DNA of 64,000 nucleotides, taken from the NCBI GenBank assembly GCA_039985655.1, contig JBDWSF010000037.1, positions 1 to 64,000 on the forward strand, in the 5' to 3' direction. The position numbers were made by a program, and so were the translations under genes. Below the pieces are notes generated by a model. It had not been told where the DNA came from, did no database searches, and saw only the letters and a program-made list of their open reading frames with translations. Source of the DNA: Postechiella sp039985655 (GTDB lineage: Bacteria; Bacteroidota; Bacteroidia; Flavobacteriales; Flavobacteriaceae). This document shows positions 1 through 9,173 of this stretch, piece by piece; position 1 is the stretch's first letter; every line of letters starts with the position of its first letter.

Positions 1-152
1 AAAAAATTAAAATATACATCTATAATTTGACCGTTTAATCTTTAATATTTACACATTTCCTTATCATTTTCTTCTAAAATAACATCCAATTTTTACGCCT
101 CTCAAAAATCCATCAACTTTATTATTATTAATCGATAATTAGATTTATAAAC

Positions 153-198
153 CTATCAACTAATTAAGCAACGTTCTATCAACTAATTAAGCAACGTT
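153..198. repeat. 23-bp perfect tandem duplication
   Basis: Two identical, directly adjacent 23-bp copies lie at 153-175 and 176-198, each beginning CTATCAACTAATTAAG. There is no spacer, so this is a simple duplication. It overlaps the 3' end of the transposase remnant and may mark the edge of the element or a slippage event. The 152 bases before it are AT-rich and hold nothing I recognise. Confidence 0.9.
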
Positions 199-870
199 AT
201 TATAATCAGCAAGTAATATTCTGTTTTTTCTTTTAATTTTTCAAGTTGTATTAATCGATTCCTTAAGTATTCTTCTTTGTTTTTCGTAATATATTTAGGG
301 TTAAATTCGACTTTTTCCATAACCACCTTATAATAAATAGCAGCTAATTTTCTAGCGGTAGTAACTACAGTTTGTTTTCCTCCTCTTTTTGCTTTCTTTC
401 TTCTTATGTAATCCCCAATTGGATTTTGTGCAGCCCATAACGCACCTGTTGCGTCTCTAAATGCTTAACCAGCCTTGTTTTTCTTTCTCTATACCTTGCT
501 TGATATTACTTTCCCTCCTGTAATCTTGTTGTTAGGAACCACATTGTGCCATGATAAGAATTGTTTCTCCGTGGGAATTTTTTTTTAGACTTATTCCTGT
601 CTCAGAGAATATCGTAAGTGCTGTAATTTCTTTAATTCCATATATTTTGGTCACTTCAACTCTTAAAGCTTCATATAAATATTGAGAAACGTTAAAATTA
701 GGATTGTTTTTAGGCTTTTGAACTTTATCGACTTTCTTATTTGATGAAGAATTGCTTGTCATCCTTTTAATCACTTTTCACTTTCAATGTCACATTCTAC
801 GGATTTAAGGTAAAGCGTCGAAGTATCTCTTATAATTAATTCAAGATCTTCTATAATATCTAAAAGGTAA
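183..870 (-). pseudogene. degraded IS110/IS116/IS902-family transposase, C-terminal part
   Basis: Conceptual translation of the minus strand gives the C-terminal half of an IS110-type transposase. It includes the helix-hairpin-helix-like stretch KIYGIKEITALTIFSETG, followed by KITGGKVISSK, ALWAAQNPIGDYIRRKKAKR and a basic tail. The reading frame is broken by stops just before and just after KKNKAG (about 465-500). There are also frame changes around 535-590 and near 775, where upstream residues resembling the DEDD-domain end continue in another frame. The N-terminal catalytic DEDD half is absent. The longest surviving open stretch is 532-774. It is a dead insertion-sequence fragment at the left edge of the carbohydrate island. 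Family assignment is from recognisable conserved C-terminal residues; the degree of decay is seen directly. Confidence 0.82.
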
Positions 871-884
871 AGCAGTAACGTTCA

Positions 885-2243
885 TTAGTTGTTAGCTAAT
901 ACATCATTCTTAGATGATTCATATTTTTTATAAACGATCAAACCATACCAAGCTATATATATAAAGCAAAACAATGGTAAAACAAATGAGAAATTAACTT
1001 CTGAAACGCCCATGATCTGAGTATCTGCAACACCATTACCACCTGCATCAATAATCATTCCTTGTAACATAGGTAATAGAGCCCCTCCAACAATTGCCAT
1101 AACTAGACCTGCTGAACCAACTTTAGACTGTTCTTCTGTTAAATCATTTAAAGCAATTCCATAAATAGTTGGAAACATTAAAGACATACAGAAAGATATT
1201 CCTACGACACTATACAATCCAAACATACTTTCTATAAACATCGCTCCTAAAACACAAAAACCAGCTAATACTGCAAAAAACATTAATAATTTACCTGAAC
1301 TCATAAAGCGTAACATAGCAGTACCAACAATACGCCCAACTGTAAATAATACGAAGGCGATAAATTGATACATAAATACATCTATTTTTTCGTAGCCTAC
1401 GACATCGATGTTTGCTAAATCAATTGCTTCTGCATACTGATAAATATACGTCCAAGTCATAATTTGAGCGCCTACGTATAAAATTTGAGCTATGACACCC
1501 AAAACATATTTCCTATTACCTAATAGTTTTCCAAAAGTATGACTCAAACTAGGCATTCCGCCTTCTTCTTTAGACTGTGGCATTTTGTTTACTAAAAACA
1601 ATACAAAGACAGCTGAAATAACCAACCCTAAAGCCACATAAGGATCACGAATTACTGCTAAATCTGCAACTTTAATCATGGCTCTTTTTGCTTCATCTAA
1701 AGCTCCAAAATCGGCAATATCATCAGATTGTAATTTATCGTAAACAAAATATTTTGCGACTAACAACCCTGCAATTAGTCCTACTGGATTTACTGATTGT
1801 GCTAAATTTAAACGTTGTGTAGCAGTCTCTTTAGCTCCCATTGCTAAAATATATGGATTGGCAGCTGTCTCTAAAAACGCTAACCCAAAAGTTAGCACAT
1901 ACAATCCTAAACAGAAGAATACAAAACTCTCTGACTGAGCTGCAGGATAAAAAAGCAATGCTCCTGTAGCATATAATGCCAGTCCAATTAAAACCCCAAC
2001 CTTATAAGAATACTTACGCATAAACATAGCAGCAGGTAAGGCCATACAAAAATAACCTCCATAAAATGCCATTTGAACCCATGACGCTTGAGTATTTGAT
2101 AATTCTAATACTTTTTTAAATGCATTTACCATGGGATCTGTTACTGCGTTTGCAAAACCCCATAATGCAAATAATGATGTTACTAAAATAAATGGAATGA
2201 GTACCTTTTTTGATACTACTGGTGATTTAGACGAATTGTCCAT
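885..2243 (-). CDS. sugar MFS transporter, FucP/glucose-galactose permease type
   Basis: This 452-residue integral membrane protein is built from about 12 hydrophobic helices and is of normal length for the fucose/hexose:proton symporter family of the MFS. Recognisable features are the N-terminal segment LFALWGFANAVTDPMVNAFK, the TAANPYILAMG motif typical of FucP-like permeases, and a long central loop. It should sit in the inner membrane and take up the monosaccharide released by the island enzymes. It is the most distal gene of the minus-strand cluster but has its own -7 box (2316-2323), so it may be transcribed separately. The exact sugar cannot be read from the sequence. Confidence 0.88.
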   Translation of the reverse strand: MDNSSKSPVVSKKVLIPFILVTSLFALWGFANAVTDPMVNAFKKVLELSNTQASWVQMAFYGGYFCMALPAAMFMRKYSYKVGVLIGLALYATGALLFYPAAQSESFVFFCLGLYVLTFGLAFLETAANPYILAMGAKETATQRLNLAQSVNPVGLIAGLLVAKYFVYDKLQSDDIADFGALDEAKRAMIKVADLAVIRDPYVALGLVISAVFVLFLVNKMPQSKEEGGMPSLSHTFGKLLGNRKYVLGVIAQILYVGAQIMTWTYIYQYAEAIDLANIDVVGYEKIDVFMYQFIAFVLFTVGRIVGTAMLRFMSSGKLLMFFAVLAGFCVLGAMFIESMFGLYSVVGISFCMSLMFPTIYGIALNDLTEEQSKVGSAGLVMAIVGGALLPMLQGMIIDAGGNGVADTQIMGVSEVNFSFVLPLFCFIYIAWYGLIVYKKYESSKNDVLANN

Positions 2244-2315
2244 AATTTAAGTGTCTTTTTGGTTAGTTAATATTTTGATTGATTTTTTGGTATTCGTTTA
2301 TTGTAAACATAGATG

Positions 2316-2323
2316 CAAATCTA
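2316..2323 (-). promoter_or_regulatory. Bacteroidota -7 box upstream of sugar transporter
   Basis: The minus strand reads TAGATTTG, an exact match to the Bacteroidota -7 consensus TAnnTTTG, about 73 bases before the transporter start. I did not see a convincing -33 element. Confidence 0.5.
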
Positions 2324-2426
2324 TAAAACGCAAATGCCTTTATAATCTATTCGTTCAAACCTACAAAATTTCACAATAACATTTTCTTTTGGCTTAAAAT
2401 AAATCTGTTAATTTATATAATTGTCA

Positions 2427-4832
2427 TTATTTTACCTCAAAGTCTTTACTTAATTGGATATCTACTGAAGAACTTCCAATCATAACTTTAAACATACCAG
2501 GCTCTACTGTCCAATTCATATTCTTATCTAAAATCACCAAATCATCTGGATGGATAACCAATTTAACTATTTTGGTTTCGTTTGGTAACAAATGAATACG
2601 ATCGAAACCACGAAGTTGCGATTCGTAAGTTGTTACACTACTCACATAATCTTTTACATATAGCTGGACGATCTCATCTCCTGCCATTCCTCCTGTATTT
2701 TTAACTTTAAAAGAAACTTCAATATCACTTTGTGCTTGTTGAGTCATTTGATTTACAACTAAATCACTATACTCAAAACTGGTATAACTTAGCCCATAAC
2801 CAAAAGGATACAATGGTCCTAATACACGAGTATTTCCATATCCATTAGGTCCAGCTCCAGGCTGCCCTGCTTGAGACCCTGGTTTGTAAGGAAAGTTTAA
2901 AGGTATTTGTCCCACCGTTTTAGGAAAAGTAACAGATAATTTTCCGCCAGGATTATAGTCTCCAAATAGTGTTTCGGCTATAACATCTCCGGCTGCTGTG
3001 CTAGGAAACCAAGCTTCTAAAATAGCTGGTAAAAATTTATTTTCCCAGTTAATAGTTAATGGTTGTCCGTTTATAAGCACTAAAACAACAGGTTTTCCTG
3101 TTGCGTATAAGGCTTGCACTAATTGAAATTGACGTCCTGGAAGTCCTAAACTTGTTCTCGATTTTGTTTCGCCAACACGTTTTTCATCTTCTCCAACTAC
3201 GGCTATTATAATATCTGATTGTTTTGCTTTTTTTACGGCTTCATCTATATCTGCTTGTTCTTTTGCTGATAATGGTGTTGGAATAATTTCACTCCCTGGC
3301 CAATCTGGGTCAATAATATCACAGCCTTTTACAAAATTAACATTCGCCTTATCACCTGCATACTTCTTAACGCCTTGGTAAACTGAAACTGACGGATTAA
3401 ATGCAGGACCGTAACGGCTATATGTAAAACTAACCTCATCGGCTAGAGGCCCTGTAACTAATATGTTTTTGATTTTATTTACATCTAATGGCAATAGATT
3501 ATTTTCGTTTTTAAGAAGCACTAAAGATTCACGATTTATTTGTTTTGAAAAGCCTTCATCATCTTCAGTATGTACTAATTTATCTGATTCTGATGGCTTT
3601 TCAACATAGGGCTGATCAAACAATCCCAATTCAAACTTTACACGTAATACTTCTGAAACTCTTTTATCTATGGTTTTCATAGAAATTTTTCCTTCGCTAA
3701 TTAATTCGCGTAAAGGTTCTATAAAAGACTCTGGTGTTCTAAAGGTTGTTCGCACATTTAAACCTGCTTCAACAACTTGCCTTACAGCTTCTTTATAATT
3801 CTCAGCTACATGATGCTTATCTGAAACATATTCTACGGCTTCACTATCTGAAACAACATACCCATTAAAACCATATTGCTCACGTAATAATTCTGTTAAA
3901 AAATAATGACTAGCAGAAACAGGAACGCCATCATAATCATTATAACTACTCATAACGCCCATAGGTTTTGCTTCTTGAATTACCCGTCTAAACGGATATA
4001 AATGTAACTGATGCATTTCACGTGGTGCCACATGCGGATCGGTTCGAGCATCACCATCTCTTGCGCCTTTTGGAACGCTATATACCGCAAAATGTTTTAT
4101 TGTTGATGCTACACCTTGCGATTGGATTCCCATACTCATTTGCTTACCCATTTCTGCAATATGAAAAGGTTCTTCTCCATAACATTCTAAAACACGTCCC
4201 CAACGTTGGTCGCGTGCCACATCCAAAATTGGTGCATATACATTGGTATAGCCTAAGGCTTTAGCTTCCCTCCCTACTATTTCTCCTGCTTGACGCACTA
4301 ATGCTTTATTCCAAGTACTACCAATACCTATAGGTGCTGGTAATGGTGTTGCTTTTTTATGGCATAATCCATGTACGCCTTCGTTAGTGAAATCTACAGG
4401 GATGCCCATTCGAGTTTCTTCTATAAACCATTTTTGGACTTTGTTTATAGCTTCGGCATGTGTACTATATGGAAACGATAATTCGGTATGTGTTTTTTCT
4501 TGATTCCAAATGGTATTTAAATGTTCGTCGATATTGGCTATACCGTCTTTCCATACTCTATTTTTCCAATCAGGTGTTGGTAATTCGTCTTTTAAAACGC
4601 GTGCATAGCCATAAAGCGTTGTCATTTGACAGGTTTTCTCATTGATATTCATTAATGACACCAAATTAGCAACCCTATCTTCTATACTTGCTTTAGAATC
4701 TTCAAAAACATCTTTAACTCCGTTTTTATTAAAGTCTATCCAATCTTTATGATATATAGATTTTTTATCGGTTTTCATTCCTATGCATAGAAAAGAAATT
4801 GTAAGAATTAAAATAACTTTGAATGGCTTCAT
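2427..4832 (-). CDS. glycoside hydrolase family 3 (beta-glucosidase/beta-xylosidase type)
   Basis: This 801-residue exported enzyme has an N-terminal signal sequence (about 1-19), the GH3 (alpha/beta)8 barrel, the C-terminal alpha/beta sandwich (around 450-650) and a fibronectin-III-like tail with the PFGYGLSYTSFEYS hallmark. The catalytic nucleophile is probably Asp of YVVSDSEAV at about residue 327, and substrate-binding KHF is visible in TIKHFAVYS. GH3 enzymes remove terminal beta-linked sugars such as glucose or xylose from oligosaccharides. The short spacer before the DUF6250/GH39 pair suggests co-transcription, and the GH39 neighbour favours a xylose-containing substrate. It probably acts in the periplasm, since it lacks a T9SS domain. 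Confidence 0.9.
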   Translation of the reverse strand: MKPFKVILILTISFLCIGMKTDKKSIYHKDWIDFNKNGVKDVFEDSKASIEDRVANLVSLMNINEKTCQMTTLYGYARVLKDELPTPDWKNRVWKDGIANIDEHLNTIWNQEKTHTELSFPYSTHAEAINKVQKWFIEETRMGIPVDFTNEGVHGLCHKKATPLPAPIGIGSTWNKALVRQAGEIVGREAKALGYTNVYAPILDVARDQRWGRVLECYGEEPFHIAEMGKQMSMGIQSQGVASTIKHFAVYSVPKGARDGDARTDPHVAPREMHQLHLYPFRRVIQEAKPMGVMSSYNDYDGVPVSASHYFLTELLREQYGFNGYVVSDSEAVEYVSDKHHVAENYKEAVRQVVEAGLNVRTTFRTPESFIEPLRELISEGKISMKTIDKRVSEVLRVKFELGLFDQPYVEKPSESDKLVHTEDDEGFSKQINRESLVLLKNENNLLPLDVNKIKNILVTGPLADEVSFTYSRYGPAFNPSVSVYQGVKKYAGDKANVNFVKGCDIIDPDWPGSEIIPTPLSAKEQADIDEAVKKAKQSDIIIAVVGEDEKRVGETKSRTSLGLPGRQFQLVQALYATGKPVVLVLINGQPLTINWENKFLPAILEAWFPSTAAGDVIAETLFGDYNPGGKLSVTFPKTVGQIPLNFPYKPGSQAGQPGAGPNGYGNTRVLGPLYPFGYGLSYTSFEYSDLVVNQMTQQAQSDIEVSFKVKNTGGMAGDEIVQLYVKDYVSSVTTYESQLRGFDRIHLLPNETKIVKLVIHPDDLVILDKNMNWTVEPGMFKVMIGSSSVDIQLSKDFEVK

Positions 4833-4923
4833 TTACGATACTTGATTATATATTTAGGGATAGAAAAAATTACTCTACTTAATAGCGGCCTGTTTATATT
4901 GTCAGAACCACTTGCTGATGCTT

Positions 4924-5685
4924 TTATTTTAATTGATAAACCTTAAAGTTATCTACCGTCATGTGATTGTTTACTGTTCTAAATCCAAAATGGCCTTTTG
5001 TATATGGATTAGGGTCTACAAAATCTACTAATAATTGTTGGTCTCTATAATATTGAATTACTCCGTTATGAGCAACTATTTTAATATGATATGTCTTATT
5101 AGGTTCTAGCATAAATTTTGAATCACTTAAATCGTGCTCAGGAAGTAAAGGTCTCTCTCCATTACCTACATACCTTCTAAAGCGGGTTGTTTTATTAAAG
5201 TTACCGCCAACTCCCATGTAATAAAGTTTCAGTGTATCGTAATTTGAAAATTTACCCCCGCGTTTAGCCGAATTTGCAAAAAGATTATCTGGATTTTCTA
5301 GATCTGTTGCCATCCAAAAACAATTTAAATCGGAAACACGGTCGTTAGATCCTCCATCTTTAATAAGAAATACATCGTATTCTATAACTATTGAACCTTT
5401 AAACTTTTCTTTTAACCAAACCGTACAACCTGAAACATCATTTATTTCTAACTTACTATGATTTGTTTTAACGGTACCTTTTGCCATTTGTTCTACTTGC
5501 CAATCTTCTAACCCTCCATCAAAGCTCTCTTCATACAACAACTTGGTCTTAAAAGAGTCTCCTTTAATCGTTACAGTACTGCTTAAACTTGAACATGCAC
5601 TTAATACCCCAAGTAAAAGAGATACTCCAAAAATCATAGCGCCACTTTTACAAAAATAAAACGTTTTTAAACTCATAGAAATCAT
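4924..5685 (-). CDS. DUF6250-type lipoprotein (concanavalin-like fold)
   Basis: A 253-residue protein with a hydrophobic N-terminus ending in the lipobox-like LLGVLSACSS, so probably a lipoprotein. The rest looks like a single beta-rich concanavalin-A-like domain: it opens with LLYEESFDGGLEDWQVE, ends with GHFGFRTVNNHMTVDNFKVY, and resembles the DUF6250 proteins common in Bacteroidota polysaccharide clusters. Its start overlaps the stop of the GH39 gene by one base (TAATG arrangement), which predicts translational coupling. Function is unknown; a sugar-binding or lyase-like role is plausible from fold and context. Family assignment is from memory of the pattern and is moderately sure. Confidence 0.65.
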   Translation of the reverse strand: MISMSLKTFYFCKSGAMIFGVSLLLGVLSACSSLSSTVTIKGDSFKTKLLYEESFDGGLEDWQVEQMAKGTVKTNHSKLEINDVSGCTVWLKEKFKGSIVIEYDVFLIKDGGSNDRVSDLNCFWMATDLENPDNLFANSAKRGGKFSNYDTLKLYYMGVGGNFNKTTRFRRYVGNGERPLLPEHDLSDSKFMLEPNKTYHIKIVAHNGVIQYYRDQQLLVDFVDPNPYTKGHFGFRTVNNHMTVDNFKVYQLK

Positions 5686-7340
5686 TAATTTATTTCTTTA
5701 ATTAATATTAAACTCCAAGGTGTTATTTCTTCATTAATAGTTAATACACCATTATTATCTGCCTTAACATATTTCTTTTTCATAGTATTTGCATGGGCTT
5801 TCATAACTTTAATTTGTTCGCGTGTTGGAGGCTCTGGTTTTCCCATTACTTCCCAAAAATTATGAATATTACCATGGTCTTTATCTAAAATTTCAATTTC
5901 GAACATGGCATTAGTTTTTAAATTTGACAATGAAAAACTTAAGTCTTTTGACGTTCCATTTTCACGTTTATCTGATCCAGCCGGCACTGCATTTTCATAT
6001 TCTTTAGGGTAATTATATGCCAAGGCTACGATATTTCCATTTGTAGATTTTTTACTTACAAATAAATAATCGTCTTTATAAATTTTTTCGTCTCCTAATT
6101 CGTGAAGCATACGATATGCATGATATGATGGTTTTACTAAGCCTTGAAAATTAATCATTCCAAAACCACCATGAAATATACTTGCTGCTCCACCTTTTTC
6201 TTCAAAAATATCAGTAAATGTCCAAAAGGCTAATGAATTTGTAAGTCCAATACAATCTAAATTTGTTTTTACAATATATGCGGCAGCAGGCAAACGATCG
6301 TGCATATCATCTCTACTACTTGGACTCGTGTTCCATTCTGTTAAATGAATTTCTACATCGGAATATGCACTTTTCTTAATGGTTTTATTTAACCATTCTA
6401 AATCTAACTTGGCTGACTTTGAAAAACGTGTGAGCCCTTTTCCTTTTCCTGTTTCTGGATTAAAAGCGTAGTCTGTTGGATATGGATGCGTTGTAACAAA
6501 ATCTACAGGAAGTTTTTCTTTTTTACAATAGTTCAGAAAATCTTCTATCCATACGCCATGCCATTCTAAAGAATTTATATCTTTCGTGTTAAATACCGCA
6601 TCTGAAGCTTTACCATCAGTAGTTTCGCCATCAAAACGTGTATCGGGCACAAAATTACTTGTTGATGGTCCTCCAATTTTCAATCTTTCATCAATAGATT
6701 TAACTGCTAAGGCAGATTGTTTATACAATTCAAAATATTGTGATTTTGTACCATCCCAAAATAACGGATATAAATTGGGTTCGTTCCAAACTTCAAAATA
6801 CCAACTTAAGACCTCTTTTATACCATATCTATCTACACAATGTTGCGTGAATGCTTTTACCAAATCATGCCATTTACCAAATGAGTCTTCGTCTGGTGTA
6901 ATATTGGCTTTCCACCAAAATACGGTTTTAGAGTTTTCGGCTGCTATGCCATTAGGTAAAAAGGCTAATTCTACAAATGGTTTTACGTTAAGGTCTAGCA
7001 TACGATCGAAAACGTCATCAATATATTGCCAATTATATGTTATCTTTCCTTTTCTATCAACAAAAACAGGAAACATATCGTCATGGAAAATACCGTGAAA
7101 ACGGACATATTCAAATCCACAGTTTTCTTGTACAACTTCTAATTGCTCTAACCAACCTGCACGTAAGGCTTCATTCGCTCTTCCTGCTCCAACACATTTA
7201 CTCCAATAATGATCAAACTTTACGCCTGTATCGCTAGCATCAATTTTAATTGATTCTTGGGCTAAACTGACATTAAAAGCAAAACACAGTAACGTTATTA
7301 ATACAAAGTAGTTTTGGAATTTTGTAATTCTCATATTCAT
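5685..7340 (-). CDS. glycoside hydrolase family 39 (beta-xylosidase-like)
   Basis: A 551-residue secreted glycosidase. Residues 1-27 are a signal peptide ending in SLAQ. The rest is a GH39 (beta/alpha)8 barrel with the acid/base Glu in YFEVWNEPNLYPLFW (about residue 187) and the likely nucleophile Glu in HLTEWNTSPSS (about residue 334). A beta-sandwich tail follows. Characterised GH39 members are retaining beta-xylosidases or alpha-iduronidases, and some act on marine sulfated polymers. It is tightly linked to the DUF6250 gene downstream (one-base overlap) and lies 14 bases from the esterase upstream, so these form an operon. Specificity cannot be settled here. Confidence 0.88.
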   Translation of the reverse strand: MNMRITKFQNYFVLITLLCFAFNVSLAQESIKIDASDTGVKFDHYWSKCVGAGRANEALRAGWLEQLEVVQENCGFEYVRFHGIFHDDMFPVFVDRKGKITYNWQYIDDVFDRMLDLNVKPFVELAFLPNGIAAENSKTVFWWKANITPDEDSFGKWHDLVKAFTQHCVDRYGIKEVLSWYFEVWNEPNLYPLFWDGTKSQYFELYKQSALAVKSIDERLKIGGPSTSNFVPDTRFDGETTDGKASDAVFNTKDINSLEWHGVWIEDFLNYCKKEKLPVDFVTTHPYPTDYAFNPETGKGKGLTRFSKSAKLDLEWLNKTIKKSAYSDVEIHLTEWNTSPSSRDDMHDRLPAAAYIVKTNLDCIGLTNSLAFWTFTDIFEEKGGAASIFHGGFGMINFQGLVKPSYHAYRMLHELGDEKIYKDDYLFVSKKSTNGNIVALAYNYPKEYENAVPAGSDKRENGTSKDLSFSLSNLKTNAMFEIEILDKDHGNIHNFWEVMGKPEPPTREQIKVMKAHANTMKKKYVKADNNGVLTINEEITPWSLILIKEIN

Positions 7341-7354
7341 ATAATTGATAATAC

Positions 7355-8950
7355 TTATTTTTCTGTTGAAAACACTGCAGCTGGAAGGCCTTCTTTATTA
7401 TAAAGGTTTGCACCTACTGGATTTCCAGACCAGGCATAGCGGACATTTATAGGGTTTGATACTGAGTCGTTCCAAACTTCTATTTTATTTTTAGAAACTA
7501 TTTTAGCTTTTGCTGGTTTCCATTTGCCATCTTCTCCAACAATTTCAAACCATTTTAAAGGTTCGTTAACTGAAACCGCTTTATTCAATAATACTTTTTT
7601 TGCGACCGTTAAACCAGAACCTGTTTCATTAAATTTAATTTTAACTTTATTATTTTTTACAGTCATGCATTTATAAAGCGGACCGCTAAAAGCTGGTACT
7701 TTTATTTTATAATCCTTATCTAAAGCCCAAAGTGCTAATCGTTTACCGGCATCCATTTTATTATGCGGATGTATATCTTTGGCCTCTCCAATATCATATA
7801 GCACAGCTAGTCCTGTATTTGGTAATTTTAAGGTTCTTCGTAATTTATCGTTAACTGTTGCCCAACCTTTATCGGCTTCATCGTTTGCTCTATTACAGGC
7901 TGCTAATTGCGCTGAGTAAAACGAAAAATCACCTTGGTTCCAATCTGCTCTCCAACTTTTTATCATCGTTGTTAAAAAATCTTCATACTCATTTGGCATA
8001 TAAACGGCATTACTCTCGCCTTGATACCAAATTGCTCCTTTTATTTTATAAGGAATAACGGAATACAACATACCATTATAAAGTGTTGTTGCGGTTTGCC
8101 TATCTTCTTTAGGATGCTCACTTGGTTTAGGCTTTTTGCCTTTCTTACCTTTTTTATTCCAAGCTGTCAACTGACGCTCATAAACGATGTCTTTGTAACC
8201 AACAGCGTCCATCATTTTTATAGTTTCGTTTATTTCTTTTTTATTAGCTTCAAAATATGCTTTTAAATTTTTGTCTGCTAAATACGTTTCCTCAGAAATC
8301 CAAGGTTGTATTCGCGAACCACCCCAAGAACATTCCACTAATCCTATTGGAACATTTAATTGTTTGCGTAACTCTTTAGCAAAAAAGTAACCTGTAGCTG
8401 ATATTTTATTAATGCCTTCTGCATTAGCACTTACCCAATTGCCTTCAAAATTAATGTTCTTTTCGTTTAAAGATGTTGTTTGTGGAACTTCTATATGGCG
8501 TAACCAATCATCATTAGCTGTAGTAACTTCGTTTCTGATATGTTCTACCAATGGTTGATATTGCGATTCTCTAGCATCTCTAACAAATTTATTCATGGCA
8601 AAATCCATGTTAGACTGCCCTGTACACAACCAAACTTCTCCAGACAATACGTCGTTTAATACGATGGTATTTTTACCAGTAATTGTTATTTGAAATGGCC
8701 CTCCGGCTTTAGGTGTTTTTAATTTGATTGTCCAAGTACCATCAGCAGTCGTAATAACCTCTGCTTTGGCTCCCCAACTTGCTACGACCTCAATTTTTTC
8801 ATTTGGGTCTGCCCATCCCCATACGGGTATTTCTGTTTCTCTTTGGATAACCATGTGATCTGAAAAGAGTGCATTTAGAACGACATCGGCTAATACTGTT
8901 CGAGGTAAAACAAATATTGAAAGAATTATTAATTTATTGTAAAAACTCAT
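7355..8950 (-). CDS. sialate O-acetylesterase-type carbohydrate esterase (SASA/SGNH)
   Basis: A 531-residue exported esterase with a signal peptide (about 1-21) and an N-terminal beta-sandwich (HMVIQRETEIPVWGWADP). Its SGNH-hydrolase core has the nucleophile Ser in CTGQSNMDFAMNKF and the oxyanion block in IWYQGESNAVY. A lysine-rich insert (KKGKKGKKPKP) lies around residue 270. Family members remove O-acetyl groups from sugars, so this enzyme would deacetylate the polymer or its fragments. It lacks a T9SS tail and is probably periplasmic. It sits 14 bases upstream of GH39 in the same direction. Confidence 0.85.
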   Translation of the reverse strand: MSFYNKLIILSIFVLPRTVLADVVLNALFSDHMVIQRETEIPVWGWADPNEKIEVVASWGAKAEVITTADGTWTIKLKTPKAGGPFQITITGKNTIVLNDVLSGEVWLCTGQSNMDFAMNKFVRDARESQYQPLVEHIRNEVTTANDDWLRHIEVPQTTSLNEKNINFEGNWVSANAEGINKISATGYFFAKELRKQLNVPIGLVECSWGGSRIQPWISEETYLADKNLKAYFEANKKEINETIKMMDAVGYKDIVYERQLTAWNKKGKKGKKPKPSEHPKEDRQTATTLYNGMLYSVIPYKIKGAIWYQGESNAVYMPNEYEDFLTTMIKSWRADWNQGDFSFYSAQLAACNRANDEADKGWATVNDKLRRTLKLPNTGLAVLYDIGEAKDIHPHNKMDAGKRLALWALDKDYKIKVPAFSGPLYKCMTVKNNKVKIKFNETGSGLTVAKKVLLNKAVSVNEPLKWFEIVGEDGKWKPAKAKIVSKNKIEVWNDSVSNPINVRYAWSGNPVGANLYNKEGLPAAVFSTEK

Positions 8951-9173
8951 ATTGAATTGAAATTTTATGCAAGTTCGTGAAAACTATAATTTTCGACTAT
9001 AACTAATAGCCCATTAAATATAAATGATGATTCATAAGTGCTATAAACATAATAAAACATGTATTCACGACATAATAAACTATCAAACCAGATTAGTTAT
9101 TATTTAAAAGTTTCAATAAAAAAATTAAAACGCCAAATACATCCAATTATATTTAGATTTACTATTCATGACC

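Noticed and set aside
153..198. CRISPR-like direct repeats
   Set aside because: Only two copies, directly adjacent with no spacer, and no cas genes nearby.
6586..7098. Open plus-strand frame of 170 codons inside the GH39 gene
   Set aside because: It is antisense to a well-supported GH39 gene with active-site motifs, and has no recognisable domain. Similar antisense frames over the sulfatases and lyases were dropped for the same reason.
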